From Lactobacillus johnsonii (GTDB lineage Bacteria > Bacillota > Bacilli > Lactobacillales > Lactobacillaceae), in the NCBI RefSeq assembly GCF_014058685.1, contig NZ_CP059055.1, forward strand, positions 682,001 through 746,000: a DNA stretch of 64,000 nucleotides, in the 5' to 3' direction. Both the position numbers and the translations under genes were made by a program. Positions 18,585 to 27,283 of this stretch are shown here, one piece after another. The number at the start of each line of letters is the position of its first letter. Position 1 is the stretch's first letter. The notes below the pieces were generated by a model. The model worked only from the letters and a program-made list of their open reading frames with translations, was not told the DNA's origin and made no database searches.

Positions 18585-18627
18585 AAAAAGCAGGTAGTTT
18601 TCGTTTTTTGAAGACTAGCTGCTTTTT
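18585..18627. terminator. bidirectional terminator after the kinase and behind the pepX transcript
   Basis: Stem AAAAAGCAG-GTAGTTTTC / GAAGACTA-GCTGCTTTTT around a T-rich loop, with A and T tracts on opposite sides. Confidence 0.8.
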
Positions 18628-18656
18628 GCATACTGTAAATTTTAAAATATTATTAT

Positions 18657-18698
18657 TTAAAATAATATCCAATACATTGTTGAACTTGATGTTTCCAT
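18657..18698 (-). CDS. possible 13-residue ORF behind pepX with a strong ribosome site
   Basis: On the minus strand the sequence AAAGAAAGGAGTGAG lies about 35 bases after the pepX stop and is followed by ATG at 18698, encoding METSSSTMYWILF. An alternative frame two bases earlier, from an ATA codon at 18700 and ending at 18653, would encode a 15-codon peptide continuing WKHQVQQCIGYYFK. One very good Shine-Dalgarno site with a tiny frame and a terminator behind suggests translation, but I recognise neither peptide. A decayed gene start is also possible. Confidence 0.35.
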   Translation of the reverse strand: METSSSTMYWILF

Positions 18699-18751
18699 AT
18701 GGTCTCACTCCTTTCTTTAACTAGAAGTTAAGCCTTAGTATCATCAACTAA

Positions 18752-21136
18752 TTACATCTCATGAAAAATCAATTGTGTCTTATCTAAATTAATAGTATAA
18801 GTTTCTTCTTCTAGTGGACGCTTGGTCATCCCTTGGTCGGTTGAGTAGATAATTAAACCTAATCGGGCACCAGCTGGCAAGCGATAGAAGGTAGGTTGTA
18901 GTTCAAATTCTAAGTCATAGAATTTACCAGGTTCAACTTTTTCGGCATGTTTCATATCTGCATAGTTTTGAACATTCATGTGACCTTTAGTAATTAATTT
19001 AGCCTTAGTTTCTTTATCAGGAACGAATTCCTTCATTACCTCGGTGCCGAAGCGATAACCCAATTCTTGAATTTGATCATTAAATGACTTAGGAATTGGA
19101 GTGAGACGTTTTCTAGTACCTAGATCAACTAAAGCTACAGAAATTTGTCCTTTAGGAAGAGAAGTAGAAATACTCATTTTAATCTTAGGACGACCAACTA
19201 CTGTAACAGTATGAATGAATTCATCAGTTACAAAACGCAATTGTTGATCAAGCCATTTTTCTTCTCCAGAAATGAAGTCGTACTGCCATTTTCCTTCAGA
19301 AATCTTAGCCTCTTTAAAGATTTTTCCACCTTGGTCTGTAAATGAAACTTTATCATTATCTTCTCCGCCATCTTTTAAGAGGCTGCCACTCTTATCTGGG
19401 AAGTAAATTTCTTTTTTACCTAATTCATTATTCCAAGTTGGTTCTTCATGCCAGATATCTGGTTGTAGATTATCTTGAATCATTACATCTTCCCATTGCT
19501 TGTAAGCATTATTTTTAATGTCTAACAATTCATGACAGAACCAGAGGTTCATTAAATCAGAAAAGTCAATGGAAAGAAGATTATTCATGTTGTAGTGCGG
19601 ACCTTGGTGTAAGAATAGTTTATGTGCAATTGGTAATTTAGAAACTTTTTGCCAAATCTTATAAACATTCTTAGGCTTAACATTCCAGTCATTAAGACCA
19701 TGAACTGAAATCCAAGAGCATTTAATATTATCAGTGTGGTGACGATAATTTCTAGCTTCCCAAAAATCAGAATATTGGCCAGTTTCACGATCTGATTTTT
19801 CTAAAAGCCGCTTTTGCATTGCATCGTATTTAGGTTTGATTTTTAGATAGTCACCTGCATCCCAAAGATTAGACTGACAAGTTTCAGCCAGCATATCTAA
19901 GTCTTCTCCTTGGCAAGCCTCTGGAGCAATGACTAATCCATGCTCGCGGTAGTAATCATACCAAGAAGAAATTGCAGCTTCAGAAACTACAGTTTTAAGT
20001 CCCTTCACCCCTGTAGTAGCAATTGCAATTTGAAGAGTACCAAGGTATGAACGACCAGTCATTCCGATATTCCCATTACACCAGGAAGCTTTTGTCTCAT
20101 GCTTTCTAGTTCTGTCAGTATAGGCAATACGGTCACCATGAAGCCATTCAATAATTTCTTTAGCACTTTCAGTTTCTTCTGGTGCACCAGTAATTCTTAA
20201 ACCGTCGGAACCGCGTGTTCCAATGGCACCAGCATAAACATTTGCAAATCCGCGTGCTAATAAATATTCATTTAGCGAATAGGCTGCTTTGTGTACTGCT
20301 TCTTCTGTAGCGGCTTGATCTTCACTAGCGGGCTTTTGAGCTTTAGCAGTAGGCATTGCCTCATACTTAGGGTAAGTACTCTTAGTAGCATCTTCTAGGT
20401 TGATATCTACATTGTGGTTTCGTTTTTCATTAGCAATAATTCCGCCAAAGTATGGATCTGCCGTATAGAGAGCAGGGAACTTGAAGTTGTTTGATTGATA
20501 AGGACGAAAGACTGTGACTTGAAGTAAATCAGGTTTGCCATCTTCATCAGTATCAAGGTCACTTTCAACATAAACCACTTCACGAATAACCTTACTCATA
20601 TCAAAAACTGGGAGTGACTTACCATTAAAGTACATAAATTTATTATTACCATAAAACTGGGTGAAGTAACCTTTACCAGCCATATTATCAATGAAAGTTT
20701 GGCCATTTTTAGCGCGAGTGTTAAGTAGGCGGTAGAAGACTTTAACTAATTCATTACGATCAATTTCTTCTTGATCAGTATAAGGAAGGGCATTAGCCTT
20801 CATTCGTGCTAATGGATCATTTAAGTCATAATCGTAGCCAACATGATAGCCGAGTAATTGCAAGGCAATATTATAAAATTGGTTACGTGAAATTGAATTA
20901 GGATTTTCAGCTAGAAAATCTTTTAAATTTTTATGATCACTAACTGCAAATTCTGCTAATTTGGCTTCTTTTGCACCATAAGTTTTGGCTTCGGCAACGG
21001 AGTTTTCAACTAGTGTTGCTAAAAGGCCGGAAAAACTATTTTCTTTCCAATCATTAGGTAAGAAGTTAATAGATTGTAGTTCTTTAACCATTTGGTCAAA
21101 GTCTGTTTTTAGATAACCATATTGATTATATTTCAT
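18752..21136 (-). CDS. pepX: Xaa-Pro dipeptidyl-peptidase (PepX)
   Basis: Cytoplasmic serine peptidase (family S15) that releases X-Pro dipeptides, important for casein-derived peptides. The 794-residue length is typical. The nucleophile motif [10 protein letters not shown] (Ser about residue 360) and the N-terminal helical domain starting [16 protein letters not shown] are as in lactobacillar PepX; the C-terminal jelly-roll (about 560-790) holds the usual substrate-gating region. The frame extends to 21148, but that GTG sits inside the ribosome site (AAAAAAGGAG), so ATG 21136 is the start. Confidence 0.95.
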   Translation of the reverse strand: MKYNQYGYLKTDFDQMVKELQSINFLPNDWKENSFSGLLATLVENSVAEAKTYGAKEAKLAEFAVSDHKNLKDFLAENPNSISRNQFYNIALQLLGYHVGYDYDLNDPLARMKANALPYTDQEEIDRNELVKVFYRLLNTRAKNGQTFIDNMAGKGYFTQFYGNNKFMYFNGKSLPVFDMSKVIREVVYVESDLDTDEDGKPDLLQVTVFRPYQSNNFKFPALYTADPYFGGIIANEKRNHNVDINLEDATKSTYPKYEAMPTAKAQKPASEDQAATEEAVHKAAYSLNEYLLARGFANVYAGAIGTRGSDGLRITGAPEETESAKEIIEWLHGDRIAYTDRTRKHETKASWCNGNIGMTGRSYLGTLQIAIATTGVKGLKTVVSEAAISSWYDYYREHGLVIAPEACQGEDLDMLAETCQSNLWDAGDYLKIKPKYDAMQKRLLEKSDRETGQYSDFWEARNYRHHTDNIKCSWISVHGLNDWNVKPKNVYKIWQKVSKLPIAHKLFLHQGPHYNMNNLLSIDFSDLMNLWFCHELLDIKNNAYKQWEDVMIQDNLQPDIWHEEPTWNNELGKKEIYFPDKSGSLLKDGGEDNDKVSFTDQGGKIFKEAKISEGKWQYDFISGEEKWLDQQLRFVTDEFIHTVTVVGRPKIKMSISTSLPKGQISVALVDLGTRKRLTPIPKSFNDQIQELGYRFGTEVMKEFVPDKETKAKLITKGHMNVQNYADMKHAEKVEPGKFYDLEFELQPTFYRLPAGARLGLIIYSTDQGMTKRPLEEETYTINLDKTQLIFHEM

Positions 21137-21333
21137 TATAAAAAGCACTCCTTTTTTGTCTTTTCTCTTAATTTTTATTTTACTAGTTTTAATTGAATAA
21201 AAGAAGAATGAAACAATATTTTAAATTATGTAGGATAGCCTAAATTATTTTTAATTTAATCCAAAAACTGGTAAGTAAGATTTTAATTTCTTATAATAAA
21301 TAGTTGAGAAGTTAAAATATTGGAGGTCAAAAT

Positions 21334-23868
21334 ATGACAGAAGTAAAACGCTTTTATGAAACTTTTTATCCGGAACACTATGATATCTATTTAGATATTA
21401 GTCGTGAAAAGAAGAGATTTCATGGTAAGACTGTTGTAATCGGTGAAGCACAAGAAGAATTAGTCAAGCTAAATCAAAAGTACTTAAAGATTACCTCTGT
21501 TAGAGTAGATCAAAAGAAGGCTGACTTTAATTACAACGATAAAGATGAAGTAATTAATATTGAAGCTGGAAAAGTAGGTAAGATGAAAATTGAAGTTGAC
21601 TTCGAAGGTAAGTTGACTGATACAATGATGGGAATCTATCCTTCTTACTACGAAGTTGATGGTGAAAAGAAGCAATTAATTGGTACACAATTTGAAACCA
21701 CCTTTGCTCGTCAAGCCTTCCCATGTGTTGATGAACCAGAAGCAAAAGCTACTTTTGCACTTGCAATTAAGTTTGATGAAAAACCTGGTGAAAGTATTAT
21801 TTCTAACCAACCAGAAGAGAAGTTTAAAGATGGTGTTCACTACTTTAAACCAACTCTACGTATGTCTAGTTATTTAGTTGCTTTTGTCTTTGGTGATATG
21901 CAAAGAAAATTGACTAAGACAAAATCTGGCGTTGAAATTGGTGTTTTTGCTACAAGAGCTCACCAAGCAAAAGAATTAGATTTTGCCTTAGATATTGCTA
22001 AGCGTTCAATTGAATTCTTTGAAGATTTCTATGAAACTCCATATCCATTAGAGCATTCATATCAAGTAGCACTTCCTGACTTTTCAGCTGGTGCGATGGA
22101 AAACTGGGGCTGTGTAACTTATCGTGAAGCATACTTATTACTTGATCCTGACAACACTTCATTAGAAATGAAGCAATTAGTTGCTACAGTTATTGCTCAT
22201 GAATTAGCTCACCAATGGTTCGGAGACTTAGTAACTATGAAGTGGTGGGATAATCTATGGCTTAACGAAAGTTTTGCTAATATGATGGAATATGTGGCTA
22301 TTGATGCCTTAGAACCAAATTGGAAGATTTGGGAAATGTTCCAAACTTCAGAAGTTCTAGCAGCTCTCCAAAGAGATGCAACAGACGGTGTTCAATCTGT
22401 TCATGTTATGGTTAATGATCCAGCTGAAATTGATGCCTTATTTGACTCGGCTATTGTTTATGCAAAGGGATCAAGAATGTTAGTAATGGTTCGTGCCTTA
22501 CTTGGAGATGAAGCTCTTCGTGAAGGCTTGAAGAACTACTTTGCTGCTCATAAATATGGTAATGCAACTGGGGATGACTTATGGAAGGCACTTGGAGAAG
22601 CAAGTGGCTTAGACATTGGTGCGATTATGCATTCTTGGCTTGAACAACCAGGTTACCCAGTAGTAAGCGCAAAAGTTGAAGATGGTAAGTTAGTTTTAAC
22701 TCAAAAACAATTCTTTATCGGTGAAGGTAAGGAAGTAGGACGTAAGTGGCAAATCCCACTAAATTCAAATTACGCCGCTGTTCCAAAGATTATGAAGGAT
22801 GAAAAATTAGTTGTTGGTGACTATGCTGATTTAATTGCTGACACTGGTGTTCCATTCCGTTTAAATGTAGGCAACAATTCAGACTTCATTGTTAAGTATG
22901 ATAAGACTTTACTTGATGATATTTTGAACCACATTGATGAATTGGATGCAGTTGATAAATTGCAATTACTACAAGACTTCAGATTATTAGCTGAAGGTGG
23001 TCACATGTCTTATGCAGATATTGTTCCCCTTCTTCCTAAGTTTGCAGATTCTACTTCACCAATTGTTAATAATGCCTTATACAGAATTATGACTACTTTA
23101 CGTAATTTTGTAACTCCAGATTCTAAGGAAGAAAAAGACTTAAAGAAGCTTTATAATTTGCTTTCTGAAAAACAAGTTAAGCGTCTAGGATTACTTCCAA
23201 AAGCTGGTGAATCTAATGACGATAACTTAACTAGACCATATGTTGTTGCAGCTTCCTTATATGCTGGTAATGATGAGACAATTAACGGTCTACATGCTAT
23301 CTATTCAGAAAACTCTGATAACTTAGAAGGTATTTCCGCCGATATTAGAAGTGCTGTTTTGGTTAACGAAGTTAAGAACTTTGGTAACATGACCTTATTT
23401 GATAAACTTCTTAAGAAGTATCAAGAAACTTCTGATGCAAGTTTGAAGCAAGACTTGTGTGCTGGTATTACTTCAACTAAAATGCCTGAAATCATTGATG
23501 CAATTGTTGATGACTTTGAAAATTCTGAAATTATTAAGCCACAAGACTTACGTGCATGGTACCGTAATGTTTTAGCTAATCCATTTGGCCAAGAACAAGC
23601 TTGGAACTGGATTAGGCTAGAGTGGCCATGGCTTGAAGCAACTGTAGGTGGAGATATGGAATTTGCAACCTTTATTACTGTAACTGCGAATATTTTCCAT
23701 ACTGAAGAAAGATTGAATCAATTCAAAGACTTCTTTGAACCAAAGGTCAATACTCCAGGCTTAACTCGTGAAATTAAGATGGATACTAAGGTAATTGAAA
23801 CTAAGGTTAACTTAGTTAAGAGAGAACAGGCTGCTGTTAACGCTGCAATTGCTAAAGCTGTTGACTAA
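21334..23868 (+). CDS. pepN: aminopeptidase N (PepN)
   Basis: Zinc metallo-aminopeptidase of family M1, 844 residues as usual for PepN. Exopeptidase motif GAMENWG is at about 252-258, and the zinc site H289-E290-x-x-H293 with E312 is in LWLNESFAN; the catalytic Tyr region YAKGSRML follows. The C-terminal helical ERAP1-like domain fills residues 520-840. TTGGAGGTC precedes the ATG. It is monocistronic, with a strong terminator, and is divergent from pepX. Confidence 0.96.
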   Translation: MTEVKRFYETFYPEHYDIYLDISREKKRFHGKTVVIGEAQEELVKLNQKYLKITSVRVDQKKADFNYNDKDEVINIEAGKVGKMKIEVDFEGKLTDTMMGIYPSYYEVDGEKKQLIGTQFETTFARQAFPCVDEPEAKATFALAIKFDEKPGESIISNQPEEKFKDGVHYFKPTLRMSSYLVAFVFGDMQRKLTKTKSGVEIGVFATRAHQAKELDFALDIAKRSIEFFEDFYETPYPLEHSYQVALPDFSAGAMENWGCVTYREAYLLLDPDNTSLEMKQLVATVIAHELAHQWFGDLVTMKWWDNLWLNESFANMMEYVAIDALEPNWKIWEMFQTSEVLAALQRDATDGVQSVHVMVNDPAEIDALFDSAIVYAKGSRMLVMVRALLGDEALREGLKNYFAAHKYGNATGDDLWKALGEASGLDIGAIMHSWLEQPGYPVVSAKVEDGKLVLTQKQFFIGEGKEVGRKWQIPLNSNYAAVPKIMKDEKLVVGDYADLIADTGVPFRLNVGNNSDFIVKYDKTLLDDILNHIDELDAVDKLQLLQDFRLLAEGGHMSYADIVPLLPKFADSTSPIVNNALYRIMTTLRNFVTPDSKEEKDLKKLYNLLSEKQVKRLGLLPKAGESNDDNLTRPYVVAASLYAGNDETINGLHAIYSENSDNLEGISADIRSAVLVNEVKNFGNMTLFDKLLKKYQETSDASLKQDLCAGITSTKMPEIIDAIVDDFENSEIIKPQDLRAWYRNVLANPFGQEQAWNWIRLEWPWLEATVGGDMEFATFITVTANIFHTEERLNQFKDFFEPKVNTPGLTREIKMDTKVIETKVNLVKREQAAVNAAIAKAVD

Positions 23869-23893
23869 AATTTGAAAAATAAATAATTAAAAG

Positions 23894-23923
23894 ATGCGCT
23901 TTCGGTTTTGAAAGCGCATTTTT
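23894..23923 (+). terminator. terminator after pepN
   Basis: Perfect stem ATGCGCTTTC / GAAAGCGCAT, loop GGTTTT, then T5. Confidence 0.9.
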
Positions 23924-23954
23924 GATATAATTTGAAGGATAGAGGTGACATGAT

Positions 23955-24725
23955 TTGGTAAAAACAATATTTTTTGATGTGGACGGGACGTTAGTTTCTC
24001 ATAAAACTGATAGCGTTCCAGAAAGTACTAGGAAGGCACTTAAACTTTTACATGAAAATGGCTATAAATTAGTGCTAGCTACAGGCCGTGATATGAGTCA
24101 ATTGAAAAAATTACCAGTCAAAGATTTGAAATTTGACGGTTATTTGACGATGAATGGTCAACTTTGTTTAGATGGAAATGGAAAAGAAATTTTTGGTAAT
24201 CCAATTGATGAGAAGGATACTGAAAAAATGGTCCAATTAATTAAAGAAAAAACTGTTCCAATTACTACAATTGGTAAAGAAGGCCCTTATATTAATTTTG
24301 TAACTGATGAGGTTGTAGCTGCTCAAAAAGCTGTTTCAAGTAAGGTTGCACCCGTTGGTGAATACCACGGAGAAAAAGTCTATCAATTTATTGCATATGG
24401 AGATCGAGAAAAATTAAAAAATTTAGTGAATGATTTACCTAATTGTAAATTAAGTTGGTGGAATGAATACGCAGTAGATATCATCTCAAAAGACGGTGGT
24501 AAATTAGCTGGTATTGAAAAGTACCTAGACCTGCAAGGTCAAACTTTAGCAGATGCAATGGCTTTTGGTGACGGGGAAAATGATTTAGAAATGTTAAAAG
24601 CTGTTAAAATTGGAGTTGCAATGGGGAACGGCGAAGAGCAAGTAAAGCATATTGCAGACTATGTAACTACTAATATTGATGCAGATGGCATCTTTAATGC
24701 ATGCAAGCACTATAAGTTGATTTAA
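23955..24725 (+). CDS. HAD-superfamily Cof-type phosphatase
   Basis: A 256-residue IIB-cap haloacid dehalogenase-type hydrolase, probably a sugar- or nucleotide-phosphatase. Motif I FFDVDGTLV (nucleophile Asp), motif II VLATGRD, and motifs III/IV with Lys in the KLAGI region and GDGENDLEML are all present. The start is TTG at 23955, with AGAGGTGA 6-8 bases upstream; the ATG at 23950 is out of frame. The substrate is not predictable. Confidence 0.88.
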   Translation: MVKTIFFDVDGTLVSHKTDSVPESTRKALKLLHENGYKLVLATGRDMSQLKKLPVKDLKFDGYLTMNGQLCLDGNGKEIFGNPIDEKDTEKMVQLIKEKTVPITTIGKEGPYINFVTDEVVAAQKAVSSKVAPVGEYHGEKVYQFIAYGDREKLKNLVNDLPNCKLSWWNEYAVDIISKDGGKLAGIEKYLDLQGQTLADAMAFGDGENDLEMLKAVKIGVAMGNGEEQVKHIADYVTTNIDADGIFNACKHYKLI

Positions 24726-24830
24726 AGTAAAAGGAATGACAAATATTAGTTGTTGTTCCTTATTTTTGTATTCTTAAAAATGGTGTAGATAAAAAATTTA
24801 AATTAAAATCAAAAAAATTCAAAAAAGTAA

Positions 24831-24859
24831 TTGACATATAAGTCTCTTTTCCCTATACT
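24831..24859 (+). promoter_or_regulatory. promoter of tRNA-Arg(TCT)
   Basis: TTGACA (24831-24836), 17-base spacer, TATACT (24854-24859); transcription would begin about 15-20 bases before the tRNA. This is one of the most consensus-like promoters in the window. Confidence 0.85.
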
Positions 24860-24883
24860 AGAATATGTTCTGTTAAGGAATTT

Positions 24884-24957
24884 GGTTTGGTAGCTCAGCT
24901 GGATAGAGCAACGGTCTTCTAAACCGTGGGTCGTGAGTTCGAATCTCACCCAAATCA
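24884..24957 (+). tRNA. tRNA-Arg (anticodon TCT)
   Basis: Acceptor GGTTTGG (24884-24890) pairs with CCAAATC (24950-24956), discriminator A 24957. The anticodon stem ACGGT/ACCGT encloses CTTCTAA, giving anticodon TCT (reads AGA). The T arm is GTGAG-TTCGAAT-CTCAC. CCA is not encoded. Its 3' end is the left member of a direct repeat (see the repeat entries). Confidence 0.93.
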
Positions 24958-25003
24958 CTGATATGACGCTCCGTATGGGGCGTCTTTTTTTGTGCAATTT
25001 TTT
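24950..25003 (+). repeat. direct repeat, left copy: tRNA-Arg 3' end plus terminator (attL-like)
   Basis: Begins CCAAATCACTGATATGACGC, includes the terminator stem GACGCTCC / GGGGCGTC and T7, and ends GTGCAATTTTTT. It matches 27095-27150 except for one base (G versus A in the stem) and two T residues. The copy attached to the intact tRNA has a weaker stem (one T-G pair) than the distal copy. Confidence 0.85.
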
Positions 25004-25013
25004 ATTTGACACC

Positions 25014-25400
25014 CAAATGACCCCCAAGCTAATTTATTTGTTGCTCTCTTTAAGTTAATGAAATTATTTTTAAAAGAACTATATCAGTGATTTTGCAACA
25101 AGCTTTAAATATACTGCATTTAAATTACAGCAAAGAGATACAAGGAATTCTAAAAAAGTATTACCGGTTCAAAAAGTAATACTTTTTTGACCACTTAGTG
25201 CAATTTGTGCTATCGGGTTTTCGTTTATGACATAATTTTTCTAATAATTGAACTCTTAATATTCTCAATTACTCATCAATAGATTAATTTTAAGTAGATT
25301 TTATGGTGTGATTCTTATTTTATTTTTGTTAAAAAATATTGATTTATTTTAATTTTATATTTATTATTTAAATTAAAATTTAATAAACCAAGGAGTATAT
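25014..25400. other. AT-rich left part of the tRNA-Arg islet, no complete gene
   Basis: No convincing gene. On the minus strand 25008-25031 reads LGGHLGVK then stop, directly preceded by a stop, which could be the last codons of a lost integrase (weak inference). A terminator-like hairpin lies at 25152-25188. The last 100 bases are extremely AT-rich and lead to AAGGAG before the ABC gene. Confidence 0.5.
25152..25188. terminator. terminator-like hairpin inside the islet with no gene before it
   Basis: Perfect stem AAAAAAGTATTAC / GTAATACTTTTTT around CGGTTCAAAAA. No coding frame ends in front of it, so it probably outlived a deleted gene or shields the ABC gene from tRNA read-through. Confidence 0.7.
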
Positions 25401-27017
25401 ATGGAATTATTAAAATATTTTAGAAAATTAAAATGGGAATTCCTGTTTGTGGTATTTCTAATAGTTGTTAATGCAGGTTTTCTAACTTTAGCCGGTATCT
25501 CTAGCGCAAATGCCTTGAGTGCTGTTGCAAAATTTAGAGCAAATGAATTCTTTATGTGGGTTGCAGTAATGGGATTAGCCTACATTGTTTACGCAATAGT
25601 AAATTGTTTGGTTAATATTGAACAAGCTAAATTCTCACAAAATGTAGATAAGTTAATTAGAAAAGATATCGCTACTGAATTATCAAGATCTAATTACGCT
25701 ACTTTTCATAAGCAAACTGTATCTACCTATAGTTCATGGCTAACCAATGATATAACTACAATTAATAATTTTGGTATCGCTGATTTTCTAATGATTGTCA
25801 GGCAAGTGTTTGAAATAATCTTTGGCATGTTAACATTAGCCTACTTCAATTTCAGTCTAGTAATTACTGTGGTGGTTTTGACAATTATTATGGGTATCGT
25901 TCCAAATCTGTTCTCAAAAATATTGGCTAAAAAATCCTTGGAATATACCCATGCTAATGAACGCTTAGTCAATACAATAAACGATATACTAAATGGATTT
26001 AATACTCTTTTTCTTGCCAATTTACCTCAGACTATCGTAACGAAAATTAATAAGTCTTCAGATGATGTTAAAAAGCATACCGTACAATATGCTAAAACAG
26101 CTGGGATCACACAGGCTATTACAAATGGGTTGGCATTTATTAGTCAGGTGATTATTTTGGGACAAACCGGTTGGCTAATATTGCATAATTTGACTCCGGT
26201 AGGAACCATTAGCGGTGCCCAGTTCTTTGCTGGCACTATATTTGCAGAGTTAAGTGGTATTAGTTTTAATTGGCAAGAGTTCAAATCAGTTAAACCGATT
26301 ATCCAGAAATTCAAATCAGGATTTGATAAGAAGGATAATGAGCAAATATTTAAAAATGTAGAATTAGGTAATATAAAATTTAACAATATTTCATACAAAT
26401 ATTCTAAAAACGATAAGCCTCTATTCCAAAATTTAAATTTAGATTTCCAGCTTAATAATAAATACATCTTGGTAGGTGATTCAGCTGCCGGTAAGTCCAC
26501 CATTCTTAATTTAGTTGCGGGACTACTAAGAAACAATAGTGGTGATATAAAAATGAATGATATAAGCTATTCAGCAATTTCAGACAATGACTTACATGAA
26601 AAAATATCATATTTACAACAAGATCCTTATATCTTTTCAGCTTCTTTAAAGTGGAACTTGACTCTAGGCAAAAATATACCTGATGCTAAAATAAATAACG
26701 CTATTCATGAATGTGGCCTTGAAGATATGATCGCTAAACTTTCCAATGGCGTGGATACTGTATTGAGTGATCAGGGAAAGCAATTATCAGGTGGACAGAA
26801 GCAACGTATTTCATTTGCTAGAGAAATTCTGCGAGATAAACCTATTTATTTATTAGATGAAGCAACTTCTGCATTAGATAAGTCTGCTAGTGTTAAACTT
26901 GAAAAGGCAATTTTATCAAAGAAGAATACAACGGTTATAATGGTAACTCATCATCTAAGAGAAGAAATAAAACAATTGGCTAATGAAGTGATTAATTTAA
27001 ATGAGGTGAAAGAGTAG
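25401..27017 (+). CDS. ABC exporter, fused membrane and ATPase domains
   Basis: A 538-residue half transporter. The N-terminal membrane domain (about 1-300) has about six helices and no C39 peptidase domain. The ATPase (about 320-535) has Walker A GDSAAGKST, Q-loop LQQDPYIFSASL, signature LSGGQKQR, Walker B IYLLDEATSALD and switch His in VTHHL. This is the type seen in multidrug, lipid or peptide/bacteriocin export; the cargo is unknown and no substrate gene is adjacent. CCAAGGAGTATAT precedes the ATG. It is the only full gene between the duplicated tRNA ends and looks more AT-rich than its neighbours, so horizontal acquisition is likely. Confidence 0.88.
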   Translation: MELLKYFRKLKWEFLFVVFLIVVNAGFLTLAGISSANALSAVAKFRANEFFMWVAVMGLAYIVYAIVNCLVNIEQAKFSQNVDKLIRKDIATELSRSNYATFHKQTVSTYSSWLTNDITTINNFGIADFLMIVRQVFEIIFGMLTLAYFNFSLVITVVVLTIIMGIVPNLFSKILAKKSLEYTHANERLVNTINDILNGFNTLFLANLPQTIVTKINKSSDDVKKHTVQYAKTAGITQAITNGLAFISQVIILGQTGWLILHNLTPVGTISGAQFFAGTIFAELSGISFNWQEFKSVKPIIQKFKSGFDKKDNEQIFKNVELGNIKFNNISYKYSKNDKPLFQNLNLDFQLNNKYILVGDSAAGKSTILNLVAGLLRNNSGDIKMNDISYSAISDNDLHEKISYLQQDPYIFSASLKWNLTLGKNIPDAKINNAIHECGLEDMIAKLSNGVDTVLSDQGKQLSGGQKQRISFAREILRDKPIYLLDEATSALDKSASVKLEKAILSKKNTTVIMVTHHLREEIKQLANEVINLNEVKE

Positions 27018-27094
27018 CGTATTTCATTTGATGAATAAAGATGAAATGGATTGCAAAGAAAAATGTAAGCTTTTCTATATATTTTTTATGAGCA

Positions 27095-27150
27095 CCAAAT
27101 CACTGATATGACGCTCCGTATGGAGCGTCTTTTTTTTTGTGCAATTTTTT
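27095..27150 (+). repeat. direct repeat, right copy: displaced tRNA-Arg 3' end plus terminator (attR-like)
   Basis: Repeats CCAAATCACTGATATGACGC, terminator stem GACGCTCC / GGAGCGTC (perfect here), T9 and GTGCAATTTTTT. It lies about 2145 bases from the copy in the tRNA gene. It includes only the last acceptor bases, so it is not a second tRNA. A 26-codon frame (27031-27111) without a ribosome site runs into it and is not called. Confidence 0.85.
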
Positions 27151-27186
27151 CATCTTTTGATATAGACCAATTATAGATAAAACATC

Positions 27187-27215
27187 TTGACCAATTTCTT
27201 TAATAGGGTTATTAT
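27187..27215 (+). promoter_or_regulatory. glmS promoter
   Basis: TTGACC (27187-27192), 17-base spacer, TATTAT (27210-27215). It sits between the right repeat and glmS, so glmS has its own promoter outside the islet. Confidence 0.75.
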
Positions 27216-27238
27216 TGCTAGTATAACAGCAAAATAAA

Positions 27239-27267
27239 TATAGTCCATTTAACTTAAATGAACTATA
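27239..27267 (+). promoter_or_regulatory. imperfect palindrome in the glmS leader
   Basis: TATAGTCCATTTAACTTAAATGAACTATA is a 29-base inverted repeat with three mismatched positions, ending just before the ribosome site AAAGGAG. It could be an operator or an mRNA hairpin affecting translation. (Read as TATAGTCCATTTAAC, then TTAAATGAACTATA.). Confidence 0.5.
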
Positions 27268-27283
27268 CCAAAGGAGAAAACTT

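Noticed and set aside
21484-21877. Several overlapping antisense and out-of-frame ORFs inside pepN
   Set aside because: They lie wholly within the strongly supported pepN frame, lack ribosome sites and show no domain-like sequence.
6238-24957. Two tRNA-Arg genes as a recent tandem duplication
   Set aside because: They have different anticodons (CCT and TCT), different acceptor stems and lie 18.6 kb apart; they are ordinary isoacceptors.
24809-25027. Minus-strand frame of 72 codons over tRNA-Arg(TCT)
   Set aside because: It overlaps the tRNA gene, its promoter and terminator, and has no ribosome site; it is an accidental reading of tRNA sequence.
27018-27283. glmS ribozyme
   Set aside because: No catalytic core-like sequence or pseudoknot pattern was recognised in this short leader; a normal promoter and palindrome explain it.
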